From Prevotella sp. (GTDB lineage Bacteria; Bacteroidota; Bacteroidia; Bacteroidales; Bacteroidaceae), in contig JALFIX010000018.1 in the NCBI GenBank assembly GCA_022775105.1, forward strand, positions 1 to 64,000: 64,000 nucleotides of DNA, read 5' to 3'. Positions 45,915 through 54,312 of the stretch are shown piece after piece. The position numbers were made by a program, and so were the translations under genes. The notes below the pieces were generated by a model. It was not told where the DNA came from. It saw nothing but the letters and a program-made list of their open reading frames with translations, and made no database searches. Each line of letters starts with the position of its first letter. Position 1 is the first letter of the stretch.

Positions 45915-45945
45915 TTTGCTACCCGTAAAATAATGGTTATCTTTG
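45915..45945 (+). promoter_or_regulatory. Promoter of the tape-measure fragment
   Basis: TTTG, 19 bp, TATCTTTG. It overlaps the left arm of the palindrome at 45927-45971. Confidence 0.7.
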
Positions 45946-45971
45946 CGCCAAGTAAAGATAACCATTATTTT
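45927..45971. promoter_or_regulatory. 15-bp palindrome around a transcription start
   Basis: AAAATAATGGTTATC (45927-45941) and its exact complement GATAACCATTATTTT (45957-45971) flank 15 bp that contain the predicted start site. It could be a repressor operator, or read from upstream a terminator, since T's follow the right arm. Confidence 0.55.
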
Positions 45972-45978
45972 TTATTAT

Positions 45979-47064
45979 ATGGCAAAGAACGGAATATCAG
46001 AAGACAAAATCAAATACGTCATTGACGTGGAGACGAAAGAGGCTCAGCAGCACATCTATCAGATGAACGAAAAACTGAATGAGCTTACGAAAAGTCATAG
46101 AAATCTCGACAAGGCTATGATAGAGCTGGAGGCTCAGGGCAGAAAGGGCAATGCCAACTATAATGAGTTGAAATCCCAAAAGGCAAAATTGGCTAAGGAA
46201 ATCAAAGGTCTTAAACAGGAAATCAAGGATGAGACTGCGCAGCTCAACACGCAGGCTCTAAGTATGTCGCAGTTAAGAAAACGAGCCAAAGAGCTTCAGC
46301 GCGAACTCAACGAAGTTGTCCCTGCCATGCACCCCGAGCGATATGAGGAACTTGCCGGCAGACTGAACGAAGTCAATGCACGCATGGCGGAACTGAAAGA
46401 AAAAACCGAAGAATTTAAAAAAGTAGCGTCAGATGAAAATCCTGAAGATTTATTTTTAAGCTCTTTGCGCATAAAATTTTTAGATTGGATAGGAGATAAA
46501 GTAGCTTCATTGATTTCTAAGGTAAGGGAACTCGCCTCTGAATCTCTCGACCTGGCAATATCTGCAGATGGTGTCATAAAAGCGTTCAATGACCTGAATA
46601 ATCCAACTATCCTCGATGATCTTCGCGCGGCAACAAAAGGCACTGTCAATGATTTCGAGCTTATGAAGGCCACCGTGCAAGCCAAGGATTTCCGCATCCC
46701 TCTTGAAGATCTTGGTAAATACCTTCAGTTCGCCCAGCTGAAGGCTCAACAAACTGGCCAGTCGGTGGATTATATGACTAACTCCATTATCACAGGTCTC
46801 GGACGCCAATCGACGCAGATACTCGACAACCTCGGCATATCCGCTGCCGAAATCGACGAGAAGGTGGCTGAGACAGGTGACTTCATGAAGGCGGTCGCCT
46901 CTATAGTCGAAAACCAACTTGCAGCTGCCGGAGAAACCTATATATCCGCTGCTGACCGCGCACTGCAAAAAACCACTCAACTCCAAAACGCGCAACTTGA
47001 AATGGGATACGCAAATCTTAAAAAGCCCCAGACCATTAAGGCCTGGGGCTCATACGTAAAATAA
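45979..47064 (+). pseudogene. Phage tail tape-measure protein, N-terminal fragment
   Basis: From ATG 45979 the frame gives 361 residues. It has a short N-terminal strand (KIKYVIDVETKEAQQHIYQMN), then about 110 residues of coiled coil. A TMP domain follows (LASESLDLAISADGVIKAFNDLN, DFRIPLEDLGKYLQFAQLKAQQTGQSVDYMTNSIITGLGR), typical of tail tape-measure proteins. Those are usually 800-1500 residues. Here the phage sequence breaks off at about MGYANL, and the last 14 or so residues are translated from the terminator hairpin of the opposite-strand gene. No other tail, capsid or integrase genes are present. Confidence 0.82.
47020..47050 (-). terminator. Terminator of the DUF5053 gene
   Basis: Stem AGCCCCAG/CTGGGGCT (47024-47031 and 47043-47050), followed on the minus strand by T5. 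It lies inside the 3' end of the tape-measure fragment. Confidence 0.8.
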
Positions 47065-47071
47065 AACAGTA

Positions 47072-47467
47072 TTAATCAATACTGAGTGAGGCGATTTTTT
47101 CGCCTATTTCCTTTAGAGCGGAATTGAACACTTTCTTTTGCTCTCCGTTTAGAGTGTATGTCCTACCACGCACATTCGTCCCGTTTATTCTCTGATATAG
47201 CCATGACGAGCTTTTACCAAAGTAATTCTTTGCTATATATGAGATAGGCAGCAACTTATAGTCTTCCTCACGAATTTGCTTTTTGATGTCGGCAATGTCA
47301 TCGCCAATCTCATTGAGCCATACTCGCATCAACTCTTCCACCTCCTGCATTTCCTCAGGTGTCGCTATCTCCCTCATTCTTTTAGCCATTTGGTCAATAG
47401 TTCCACTGTCAGCAGTTCCTGCCGCTGATTTACATTTCTCAAATAATTGTTTAACTTCAGGTCTCAT
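47072..47467 (-). CDS. DUF5053 domain protein
   Basis: The 131-residue cytoplasmic protein has a helical first half and a C-terminal half with the DUF5053 signature LLPISYIAKNYFGKSSSWLY followed by QRINGTNVRGRTYTLNGEQ. That segment looks like a small winged-helix or excisionase-like DNA-binding fold. The family is common in Bacteroidota prophages and mobile elements; its function is not established. It follows a broken small gene (47514-47669) in the same orientation and probably shares its promoter. Confidence 0.78.
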   Translation of the reverse strand: MRPEVKQLFEKCKSAAGTADSGTIDQMAKRMREIATPEEMQEVEELMRVWLNEIGDDIADIKKQIREEDYKLLPISYIAKNYFGKSSSWLYQRINGTNVRGRTYTLNGEQKKVFNSALKEIGEKIASLSID

Positions 47468-47513
47468 ATTTTATTTTTTTTGTGCCCTACCGAAAGGGAG
47501 GGCTGATTAATAA

Positions 47514-47669
47514 TCATCTTTCTTTCATTAACTTGTTCAAATCATCGAGGAATATGTCTGTCATTTTCTCCACATCCTCTGTCTTGAAGTTCCATTGCTC
47601 GGCAAATCTTAGTTAGTCACTGAGAATCTACTTTTTCCTTTCAATTCTTTCTTCTAATTCTTTGCTCAT
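47514..47669 (-). pseudogene. Small helical protein gene interrupted by two stop codons
   Basis: The 52-codon frame reads MSKELEERIERKK-stop-ILSD-stop-LRFAEQWNFKTEDVEKM and continues to LNKLMKER-stop. TAG and TAA interrupt an otherwise continuous, highly protein-like helical sequence, so this is a decayed gene rather than chance. It lies upstream of the DUF5053 gene in the same orientation. I do not know the family. Confidence 0.65.
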
Positions 47670-47714
47670 TTTGTTTTGATTATAAAGATTAATACTATGT
47701 TTTATTTCACGTAG

Positions 47715-47748
47715 CAAAGATATATAATATTTTTGTTATGTATAACAA
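47715..47748 (-). promoter_or_regulatory. Promoter region with dyad, DUF5053 unit
   Basis: A TATCTTTG -7 box (47715-47722 on the minus strand) lies 10 bp from a perfect dyad TTGTTAT-GT-ATAACAA (47733-47748) that covers the -33 region. This is a plausible repressor operator. Confidence 0.5.
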
Positions 47749-47782
47749 TTTAGCCAGTTATTTCCCTAAACTTTGTTAATAA

Positions 47783-47995
47783 CAAAAATGGGCGGGTGAG
47801 AACTGCTACTGGACAGAAATAGTCAGACGGATGTCAACACAGAAGGCCGTCACGACGGAAGCCACGAACGCTCTTGGAGAGAAGGTGCATATGAGGATGT
47901 GCAGTGAACCGACAGAGGCAGCCAACAATATTTACGAACTATTGAAGTACAAGAAAATGCCATTCAGAAAAATAAAAATCCAAAAAAGTTTGTAG
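47783..47995 (+). pseudogene. C-terminal remnant of an unidentified protein, possibly a transposase
   Basis: A 70-codon open frame without a suitable start reads QKWAGENCYWTEIVRRMSTQ, then TEATNALGEKVHMRMCSEPT, and ends KKMPFRKIKIQKSL-stop. The composition is clearly coding and the end is basic, as in many transposases, but I cannot assign the family. No 5' part is present. The rest, 47996-48092, shows nothing recognisable. Confidence 0.45.
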
Positions 47996-48092
47996 TACAC
48001 AGCGGCGTAAATGAAAAATCACAAGACGCTGAGCAGCAAAGGGAATAGCTTATAAGGCATCAAACTTGGGTAAAAAAAACTACTTTACAAAC

Positions 48093-48126
48093 AAGAGGTT
48101 GAAAATCTTGCGATAATCAACCTCTT
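48093..48126 (-). terminator. Terminator of tRNA-Pro
   Basis: AAGAGGTTG and CAACCTCTT form a 9-bp stem just 3' of the tRNA on the minus strand, followed by GTTTG. Confidence 0.75.
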
Positions 48127-48134
48127 ATTGTAAG

Positions 48135-48208
48135 TCGGGGTGACTGGACTCGAACCAGCGACCTCGCGCCCCCCAGACGTGTGCGCTAACCAACTGCGCT
48201 ACACCCCG
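48135..48208 (-). tRNA. tRNA-Pro (GGG)
   Basis: The 74-nt minus-strand cloverleaf has an acceptor stem CGGGGTG/CACCCCG with discriminator A, and the C1-G72 pair is typical of proline tRNAs. The T arm is GCTGG-TTCGAGT-CCAGT. The anticodon loop CTGGGGG gives GGG. The anticodon stem has one A-C mismatch. No CCA is encoded. Phage debris lies on its 3' side, which makes it a possible integration site, but I found no second copy of its 3' end. Confidence 0.92.
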
Positions 48209-48239
48209 CCTTTTGCGTATGATTTCTCATTTGCGGGTG

Positions 48240-48271
48240 CAAAGGTAGGCATAATATTCGAGACTACCAAA
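48240..48271 (-). promoter_or_regulatory. Promoter of tRNA-Pro
   Basis: On the minus strand: TTTG, 20 bp, TACCTTTG; same boxes as tRNA-Val. Confidence 0.75.
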
Positions 48272-48329
48272 TAAATTGGCGACTTTTTTTGAAATTATGC
48301 TTTATTTTTGTTAAACTGGGCGGTTTTTG

Positions 48330-49655
48330 CTATATTTCCTGCAACATTTCACCTAATGTGGGGTGGATATGCACCATATCGTGCAACTCCTGAAGCGTGG
48401 TGTTCTTGCACATCAGGGCACTCACCTCCTGCACTATGTCGGCACTGTGGGCACCGAAGGCATGGCAACTCAGGATGGTGCCGTCGGTGGCAGAGACACA
48501 GAGCTTGATGTAACCCTCTGCCTCGTTCATCGCCAAGGCACGGCCATTGGTGCGATACATCTTCTTGCGCACCTCTATCTCCACACCCTCTGCCTTCAAC
48601 TGGTCCTCGGTCTTGCCCACACAGGCAGCCTCGGGATTGGTGAAGATGGCGGCAGGCATGATGTCAAGACGGATGTTGTCGGTTATGCCAAGGATGTGAT
48701 TGACGACATGAAAGCCTTGCATAGTAGCGGCATGGGCGAGCATCATGCGGGCATTGACATCACCAATGGCATATATGCCGGGCACGTTGGTCTGCATGTT
48801 GTCATCCACTGCAATGCCACGGGCGTCATAGGCTATAGAGGTGTTCTCAAGTCCGTAACCCTCGACAACGGGACGACGACCCACTGCCATCAGCACCTTG
48901 TCGGCCTCGACACTCTGCTCCTTGCCCTTGCGCTCAAAGGTGACACATCCATCGGCAATCTTCTTCACTGCCGACTGCATATAGAACTCCACACCCTGCT
49001 TCTCCAACTGCTTGCGCAAACGCTTGGCAATGTCGGCATCGAGGGCGGGAATGCACTCCTTGAGGAATTCCACCACAGTTACCTCGGCACCTAACTGGCG
49101 GAAGATACTGGCAAACTCCATGCCAATCACTCCGGCTCCCACGATGCAAAGACGACGGGGGAAGGAGGTGAGTGAAAGAAGCGTGTCGGACGTAAGGAGC
49201 ATATCCTCGTCGAGAGCTTCGGGACGCAATGACTTGTGAGTGGAACCAGTGGCGATGATGATGTTGTCGGCGGTATAACGCTCACCGGCAGCCTCAACGG
49301 TATGGTCGTCAACAAACGACGCCTTGGCATTTACGAGAGTGATGCCGGGAGCAGAGAGCACGGCGGCGATGGCCTGGCGCAACTGCTCCACTATGCCGTC
49401 CTTGCGGGCTACGATGTCGGCAAGCGAGAACTCAGGCTCCACGGCTTTCAGTCCGAGGGCAGCTGCATTGCGCATCTCGCCCGCAGCCTCAGCCGAACGG
49501 GCGAAGGTCTTGGTGGGGATACATCCCACGTTGAGACATGTTCCGCCGAGATAGGACTCCTCGAAGATAGTCACCGTCTTGCCCTTTGAGGCTGCGTATG
49601 CAGCGGTACGGTATCCACCCGGACCGCTGCCTATGATGATAATGTCTGATTTCAT
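48330..49655 (-). CDS. lpdA: Dihydrolipoyl dehydrogenase (L-protein / E3)
   Basis: The 441-residue flavoprotein has the FAD-binding GSGPGG at 9-14 and the redox-active disulfide C40/C45 (GTCLNVGC). The NAD-binding GAGVIGMEFASIF and the C-terminal base motif HIHPTLGE, with the catalytic His-Glu pair, are also present. It re-oxidises the dihydrolipoyl arm of GcvH and of any 2-oxoacid dehydrogenase. Placed last in the glycine cleavage cluster, it probably serves as its L-protein. The 281-bp gap to gcvPB is filled with CACAGAG repeats, so it may be partly independent of the operon. Confidence 0.93.
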   Translation of the reverse strand: MKSDIIIIGSGPGGYRTAAYAASKGKTVTIFEESYLGGTCLNVGCIPTKTFARSAEAAGEMRNAAALGLKAVEPEFSLADIVARKDGIVEQLRQAIAAVLSAPGITLVNAKASFVDDHTVEAAGERYTADNIIIATGSTHKSLRPEALDEDMLLTSDTLLSLTSFPRRLCIVGAGVIGMEFASIFRQLGAEVTVVEFLKECIPALDADIAKRLRKQLEKQGVEFYMQSAVKKIADGCVTFERKGKEQSVEADKVLMAVGRRPVVEGYGLENTSIAYDARGIAVDDNMQTNVPGIYAIGDVNARMMLAHAATMQGFHVVNHILGITDNIRLDIMPAAIFTNPEAACVGKTEDQLKAEGVEIEVRKKMYRTNGRALAMNEAEGYIKLCVSATDGTILSCHAFGAHSADIVQEVSALMCKNTTLQELHDMVHIHPTLGEMLQEI

Positions 49656-49675
49656 ATTTTATTATTTATATTAAA

Positions 49676-49935
49676 CACAGAGACACGGAGGTACAGAGTT
49701 TTTTTATTCTTTCAACACAAAGACACTAAGATACAAAGTTCTTTTTCCGCAGACGGAAGAAACAGAGAGCAGCAAAGCTGCTTACAAAGGCCACAAAGTC
49801 TTTTTCTCTAACACAGAGACACGGAGTCACAGAGTTTAATCTCTGTATCTTCATAAAACTTAAATAAAAAACTCTGTATCTCCGTGCCTCTGTGTTTAAT
49901 TCAAAAACTCTGTATCCCCGTGCCTCTGTGTTTCA
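49676..49935. repeat. Cluster of CACAGAG palindromic repeats
   Basis: The lpdA-gcvPB gap contains at least four copies of an ACACAGAGACACGGAG unit. Two read forward (49676 and 49814) and two reversed (CTCCGTGCCTCTGTGTTT near 49880 and a sister copy near 49918), with decayed copies between. One further element is at 9262-9323. No gene lies here. Long hairpins can form in transcripts from both strands. Confidence 0.7.
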
Positions 49936-49936
49936 A

Positions 49937-51397
49937 TTAAACCATATCCCTGAATTTCACAACAGGTTGCTTGGCTGCCAACACGTCATCCACACGTCCG
50001 ATGGGCGTGTTGTGGGGCGCACTCTTCACTATGTCGGGATTGGTTCGCGCCTCCTCGGCAATCTGGCGCATCACGGCGATGAATCCGTCGATGGTGTCCT
50101 TGCTCTCGTTCTCGGTAGGCTCAATCATGAGTGACTCGTGGAAGAGCAGGGGGAAATAGATTGTGGGAGCGTGATAGCCATAGTCGAGCAGTCTCTTTGC
50201 AACGTCCATGGTGGTGACACCAGTAGATTTGTCGCGCAGACCGTCGAATACAAACTCGTGCTTACAGAGTCCCTCGATGGGCAGTAGATACTCGTCCTTG
50301 AGCGACTCTTTGATATAGTTGGCATTGAGAGTGGCGAGCGGACCCACCATCTTCATGTTCTCGCGACCGAGGGTGAGAATATATGTGAGGGCACGAAGTA
50401 GCACGCCGTAGTTGCCGTGATACGGGCCTACGGAGATACGGCCGCCGTCAGCTGAGGCAAAGTCGATAGCCTTGACATCGTCTATAGAACGGGCAGAAGA
50501 GGCATCGGGAAGGAACTGCTCCAATCCGGCACGCACACCTACAGGACCAGCACCAGGACCGCCACCGCCATGAGGAGTGGAGAATGTTTTGTGGAGGTTG
50601 ATGTGCATCACGTCGAATCCCATATCTCCCGGACGGCAAGCACCGAGCATCGGGTTGAGGTTGGCTCCATCATAATACATCAGTCCGCCACACTCATGCA
50701 CGAGCTTGGCAATCTCAGGAATGTCCTGTTCAAACATGCCGAGAGTGTTGGGGTTGGTCATCATCATTGCAGCCACGGTGTCGTCGAGGATGCCGCGAAG
50801 GTCGTTGACATCCACGAAACCCTGTGCAGTGCTCTTCACCTCAACAACCTCAAGTCCGCAAACGGCAGCCGAAGCAGGATTGGTGCCGTGGGCAGAGTCG
50901 GGAATAATCACCTTGGTTCGCTTTGAGTCACCACGGCTCTCGTGATAAGCACGGATAATCATCAGACCGGTAAGCTCGCCATGCGCTCCCGCAAATGGAT
51001 TGAGAGTGAAACGGCTCAATCCTGCAATGGCAGAGAGATGCTTCTGTAGCTGCTCGCATACGTCGAGGGCTCCCTCAACAGTGGCAGCGGGTTGCAGGGG
51101 ATGAAGCCCTGTGAACTCAGGCATATTAGCCACCTCCTCGTTGATGACAGGATTGTATTTCATAGTGCAGCTGCCCAACGGATAGAAACCGTTGTTCACG
51201 CCGAAATTGTTCTCGCTGTGGTTGGTATAGTGGCGCACCACGGTCATCTCGTCACATTCGGGCAGAGCAGCGTCCTCATTGCGGCATATAGAAGCTGGGA
51301 TGTCATATTCGCCAAAACGGTTCTTCGGAAGAGAATAGCCACGACGGCCTTCCTTGGAAAGTTCAAATATCAGATTACCATATAATTTGTTGTTCAT
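49937..51397 (-). CDS. gcvPB: Glycine dehydrogenase (decarboxylating) subunit 2
   Basis: The 486-residue P-protein subunit carries the PLP lysine in NLHKTFSTPHGGGGPG. With subunit 1 it decarboxylates glycine and passes aminomethyl to the lipoyl arm of GcvH. The split P-protein (GcvPA plus GcvPB) is usual in Firmicutes, archaea and some Bacteroidota, while many Bacteroidota have a single chain of about 950 residues. It lies 12 bp after gcvPA, in the same operon. Confidence 0.95.
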   Translation of the reverse strand: MNNKLYGNLIFELSKEGRRGYSLPKNRFGEYDIPASICRNEDAALPECDEMTVVRHYTNHSENNFGVNNGFYPLGSCTMKYNPVINEEVANMPEFTGLHPLQPAATVEGALDVCEQLQKHLSAIAGLSRFTLNPFAGAHGELTGLMIIRAYHESRGDSKRTKVIIPDSAHGTNPASAAVCGLEVVEVKSTAQGFVDVNDLRGILDDTVAAMMMTNPNTLGMFEQDIPEIAKLVHECGGLMYYDGANLNPMLGACRPGDMGFDVMHINLHKTFSTPHGGGGPGAGPVGVRAGLEQFLPDASSARSIDDVKAIDFASADGGRISVGPYHGNYGVLLRALTYILTLGRENMKMVGPLATLNANYIKESLKDEYLLPIEGLCKHEFVFDGLRDKSTGVTTMDVAKRLLDYGYHAPTIYFPLLFHESLMIEPTENESKDTIDGFIAVMRQIAEEARTNPDIVKSAPHNTPIGRVDDVLAAKQPVVKFRDMV

Positions 51398-51409
51398 AGT
51401 CGTAGCGGA

Positions 51410-52723
51410 TTAAATTAAACTAACCAGTTTGTCAATCTCTTCCTTGGTACGTTTCTCAGTGACGGCAAACATGATAGTGTCGTCAGCCACCTTGATGCCA
51501 CCGAAGATACCATTGTCGATGAACTTTTGCTGCAAGGCATCCACATCACCACTATAGCGCACGCAGAACTCATTGAAGAAAGGTGCGTGGAAAGCCATCT
51601 CAAACTTGCCCGTAGCCACAAGTCTCTCGGCGAGATAATGCGCACCGGCATACGACAGGCGGGCAGCCTCCTTGAGTCCTTCCTTGCCCATCAGCGACAT
51701 ATAGATGGTGACGAAGAGAGCCATCAGACTCTCGTTGGAGCAGATGTTCGACGTGGCTTTCTGGCGACGGATATGCTGCTCGCGGGCCTGCAGGGTGAGC
51801 ACGAAGGCACGCTGTCCGCGATTGTCCTTGGTCATGCCTACGATACGTCCGGGCAACTTGCGGATGAGCTTCTCGGTGCAGCACATATAGCCCACCGACG
51901 GTCCACCGAAGGTCATCGGAATACCAAGGCTCTGTCCGTCGCCCACGGCAACGTCAGCGCCCCACTCACCGGGAGTCTTCAGCACGGCAAGGTCGGCAGC
52001 CACACTGTTGATAACGAAGAGGGCCTTGTTGGCATGAGCCTCGTCGGCCATGCCTGTGAAGTCCTCCACATTACCATAATAATTAGGCTGCTGCACAATC
52101 ATTCCCGCAACGCCGCCCTGGGCTATCTTGGCAGAGTAGTCGGCGCGGTCGGTGACACCATCCTTTGCCTTCACCATCTCTATCTCCACACCATGGAAAT
52201 GGGCGTAGGTATTCACCACCTCCACAATCTTCGGGTCGATAGTCTCCGAGAGGAGCACCTTGTTGGCCTTCTTGGCTGCGGCGATGCACATGAGCATTGC
52301 CTCAGCAGTGGCTGTGGAACCGTCGTACATCGAGGCATTGGAGACATACATGCCCGTGAGTTCAGCCATCATCGACTGATACTCGAAGATATAATGGAGT
52401 GTGCCCTGTGAGATCTCCGCCTGATAGGGAGTATAGGATGTAAGAAACTCCGAACGCTCCACGATGCTCGGGATGACGGATGGAGTGTAGTGGTCGTAAG
52501 TGCCGGCACCTGCGAAACAGGTGAGCTGTGTGTTCTTCTCGCCCAATGCCTTGAACCACTGGCGTATTTCCAGTTCGCTCTTAGCCTCGGGCAGGTCATA
52601 GTCGCCCTTGAACCGTATGCTCTCGGGCACCTCGGCATAAAGACCGTCCAATGAAGAGACGCCTGCCTTTGCCAGCATCTCCCTAAGGTCTTCTTCCGTA
52701 TGTGGGAAAAACTTGTAAGTCAT
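51410..52723 (-). CDS. gcvPA: Glycine dehydrogenase (decarboxylating) subunit 1
   Basis: The 437-residue subunit has the typical beginning YKFFPHTEEDLREMLAKAG, the CFAGAGTYDHYTPSV segment and SQGTLHYIFEYQSMMAELTG, a well-conserved PLP-enzyme fold without the Schiff-base lysine, which is in subunit 2. It acts in the cytoplasm in the glycine cleavage complex, feeding 5,10-methylene-THF. It starts 11 bp downstream of the gcvH stop codon. Confidence 0.95.
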   Translation of the reverse strand: MTYKFFPHTEEDLREMLAKAGVSSLDGLYAEVPESIRFKGDYDLPEAKSELEIRQWFKALGEKNTQLTCFAGAGTYDHYTPSVIPSIVERSEFLTSYTPYQAEISQGTLHYIFEYQSMMAELTGMYVSNASMYDGSTATAEAMLMCIAAAKKANKVLLSETIDPKIVEVVNTYAHFHGVEIEMVKAKDGVTDRADYSAKIAQGGVAGMIVQQPNYYGNVEDFTGMADEAHANKALFVINSVAADLAVLKTPGEWGADVAVGDGQSLGIPMTFGGPSVGYMCCTEKLIRKLPGRIVGMTKDNRGQRAFVLTLQAREQHIRRQKATSNICSNESLMALFVTIYMSLMGKEGLKEAARLSYAGAHYLAERLVATGKFEMAFHAPFFNEFCVRYSGDVDALQQKFIDNGIFGGIKVADDTIMFAVTEKRTKEEIDKLVSLI

Positions 52724-52734
52724 AACTGTCTTGT

Positions 52735-53121
52735 TTACTCTTCGTTCTTGCAGTGCTCCTCGTATGCGGCTGCATCCATGAGGTTGTCAAGCTCTGAAGC
52801 GTCAGAGAGCTGCACCTTGATAATCCAGTTCTCGAAGGCATCCTGGTTGAGCAGTTCGGGAGCATCCTCAAGAGCCTCATTCACCTCAACTACAGTTCCG
52901 CTGACAGGAGAAATAAGGTCGCTGGCAGCCTTCACGCTCTCAACGGCACCGAAGTCCTCGCCAGCCTCTACCTCGTCGTCCACTTCGGGCATATCCACAT
53001 ACACCACATTACCCAAGGCGTGCTGTGCATAGTCGGTGATACCAACATAACCATACTCGCCTTCAACTCTCACATACTCGTGTGACTCAGAATAATAGAG
53101 TCCTTCAATAACTTTTGCCAT
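52735..53121 (-). CDS. gcvH: Glycine cleavage system H protein
   Basis: The 128-residue carrier protein has the lipoylation lysine in ESVKAASDL, preceded by the GEDFGAVE turn and followed by the PVSGTVVEVNEAL strand. It shuttles the aminomethyl group among the P, T and L proteins. Lipoylation is presumably by LplA, encoded two genes upstream. The 5' leader contains a four-fold ATTAGGA tandem repeat. Confidence 0.96.
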   Translation of the reverse strand: MAKVIEGLYYSESHEYVRVEGEYGYVGITDYAQHALGNVVYVDMPEVDDEVEAGEDFGAVESVKAASDLISPVSGTVVEVNEALEDAPELLNQDAFENWIIKVQLSDASELDNLMDAAAYEEHCKNEE

Positions 53122-53140
53122 ATCTTTAATCTTTTAATAT

Positions 53141-53175
53141 TTAATTCCTAATTCCTAATCCCTAATTCCTAATTT
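53141..53175 (-). repeat. ATTAGGA tandem repeat in the gcvT-gcvH gap
   Basis: Four near-perfect 7-bp units lie between the gcvT stop and the gcvH start. Being a short tandem repeat, it may change copy number and thus alter gcvH leader length. Confidence 0.55.
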
Positions 53176-54290
53176 TTCTTATAGTGTTTCTCATAGAACT
53201 TCTTCTTCACCACCACTCCGGGGAAGGTCTTCTTGCGTATCTGCACCTCAAGCGGTGTGCCGAGCTTGTTGAACGGCACCTTCACGAGAGCCATGCACAC
53301 GCTCTTGTCGGTGGAAATAGTGTGATAACCGGTGGTCACCTCGCCCACAGGTTCGCCATCCTTCAATACGGTGTAGCCGTGGCGGGGGATGGCCTTGCCT
53401 TCAAGTTCTATGCCTACAAGTCGGCGCTCCACTCCGTTCTCTTTCTGATCCACGAGAGCCTCGCGACCGATGAACTCCGGCTTGTCGAGCTTGCAGAATA
53501 TGCTCAGGCCTGCCATCACGGGAGATATGTCGGCAGAGAGCTCGTCGCCGTAGAGCGGCAGTCCCACCTCAAAGCGCAGTGTGTCGCGGCAACCCAATCC
53601 GCAGGGTTTGCAGCGTCCGCTGGCGATGAGCTTGTCCCAGCACTCGCGGATGTAATCATGCGTGCCGTAGATTTCAAATCCGTCCTCACCCGTATATCCG
53701 GTGCGGCTCACGATGACGGTGCAAGCCTCGTCCGAGCAGCAGCAGTCGCCCTTGAGGCAGATGGTCTTGACGGTGTAGAATGTGAGTTCAGCGCACTTCA
53801 ATCCGAGCACCTCCTCTACCACCTTCTCAGAGTCGGGACCCTGCACGGCCAACTGTCCGTAGAAGTCGGAGCGGTTCTGTATGTCGATGTCGTAGCCCTT
53901 GGCGTGCTCGGTCATCCATGCCCAGTCCTTGTCGATGTTTGCGGCGTTGATGACGATGAAGAAGTCATTCTCGCCCATCTTATAGACGAGCAGGTCGTCC
54001 ACCGTTCCGCCGTTCTCGTAGCACATCATGCCATAGAGGATCTTGCCAGGCTCCATGCCGCGCACATCGTTGGTGAAGATATGATTGACGTAAGCCTCGG
54101 CATCGGGACCCTTGACTGTCACCTCGCCCATGTGGGACACGTCGAACACACCGCAGGCACCGCGCACAGCCTCGTGCTCGTCCTTGATGTCAGAATACTG
54201 GATAGGCATGTCGAAGCCGCCGAAGGGGCTTATCAAGGCTCCGAGAGCCACATGCTTGTCATAAAGACACGTTCTTTTATTTTCTTCCAT
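53169..54290 (-). CDS. gcvT: Aminomethyltransferase (glycine cleavage T protein)
   Basis: The 373-residue folate enzyme releases ammonia and forms 5,10-methylene-THF from the aminomethyl-H intermediate. Family segments are present: the N-terminal FGGFDMPIQY, GVFDVSHMGEV and the folate-site SRTGYTGEDGFEIY. The C-terminal barrel contains GYHTISTDKSVCMALV. The gene lies 22 bp downstream of lplA and 47 bp upstream of gcvH. Confidence 0.96.
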   Translation of the reverse strand: MEENKRTCLYDKHVALGALISPFGGFDMPIQYSDIKDEHEAVRGACGVFDVSHMGEVTVKGPDAEAYVNHIFTNDVRGMEPGKILYGMMCYENGGTVDDLLVYKMGENDFFIVINAANIDKDWAWMTEHAKGYDIDIQNRSDFYGQLAVQGPDSEKVVEEVLGLKCAELTFYTVKTICLKGDCCCSDEACTVIVSRTGYTGEDGFEIYGTHDYIRECWDKLIASGRCKPCGLGCRDTLRFEVGLPLYGDELSADISPVMAGLSIFCKLDKPEFIGREALVDQKENGVERRLVGIELEGKAIPRHGYTVLKDGEPVGEVTTGYHTISTDKSVCMALVKVPFNKLGTPLEVQIRKKTFPGVVVKKKFYEKHYKKN

Positions 54291-54312
54291 AGTTTTTATT
54301 TTAAGTTTTTAA

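Noticed and set aside
45326-47064. A spacer in the array targeting the resident phage debris
   Set aside because: Reading the spacers against this region gave no match by eye; a computed search would be decisive.
48135-48208. attL/attR pair for a prophage at tRNA-Pro
   Set aside because: I found no second copy of the tRNA 3' end anywhere in the window.
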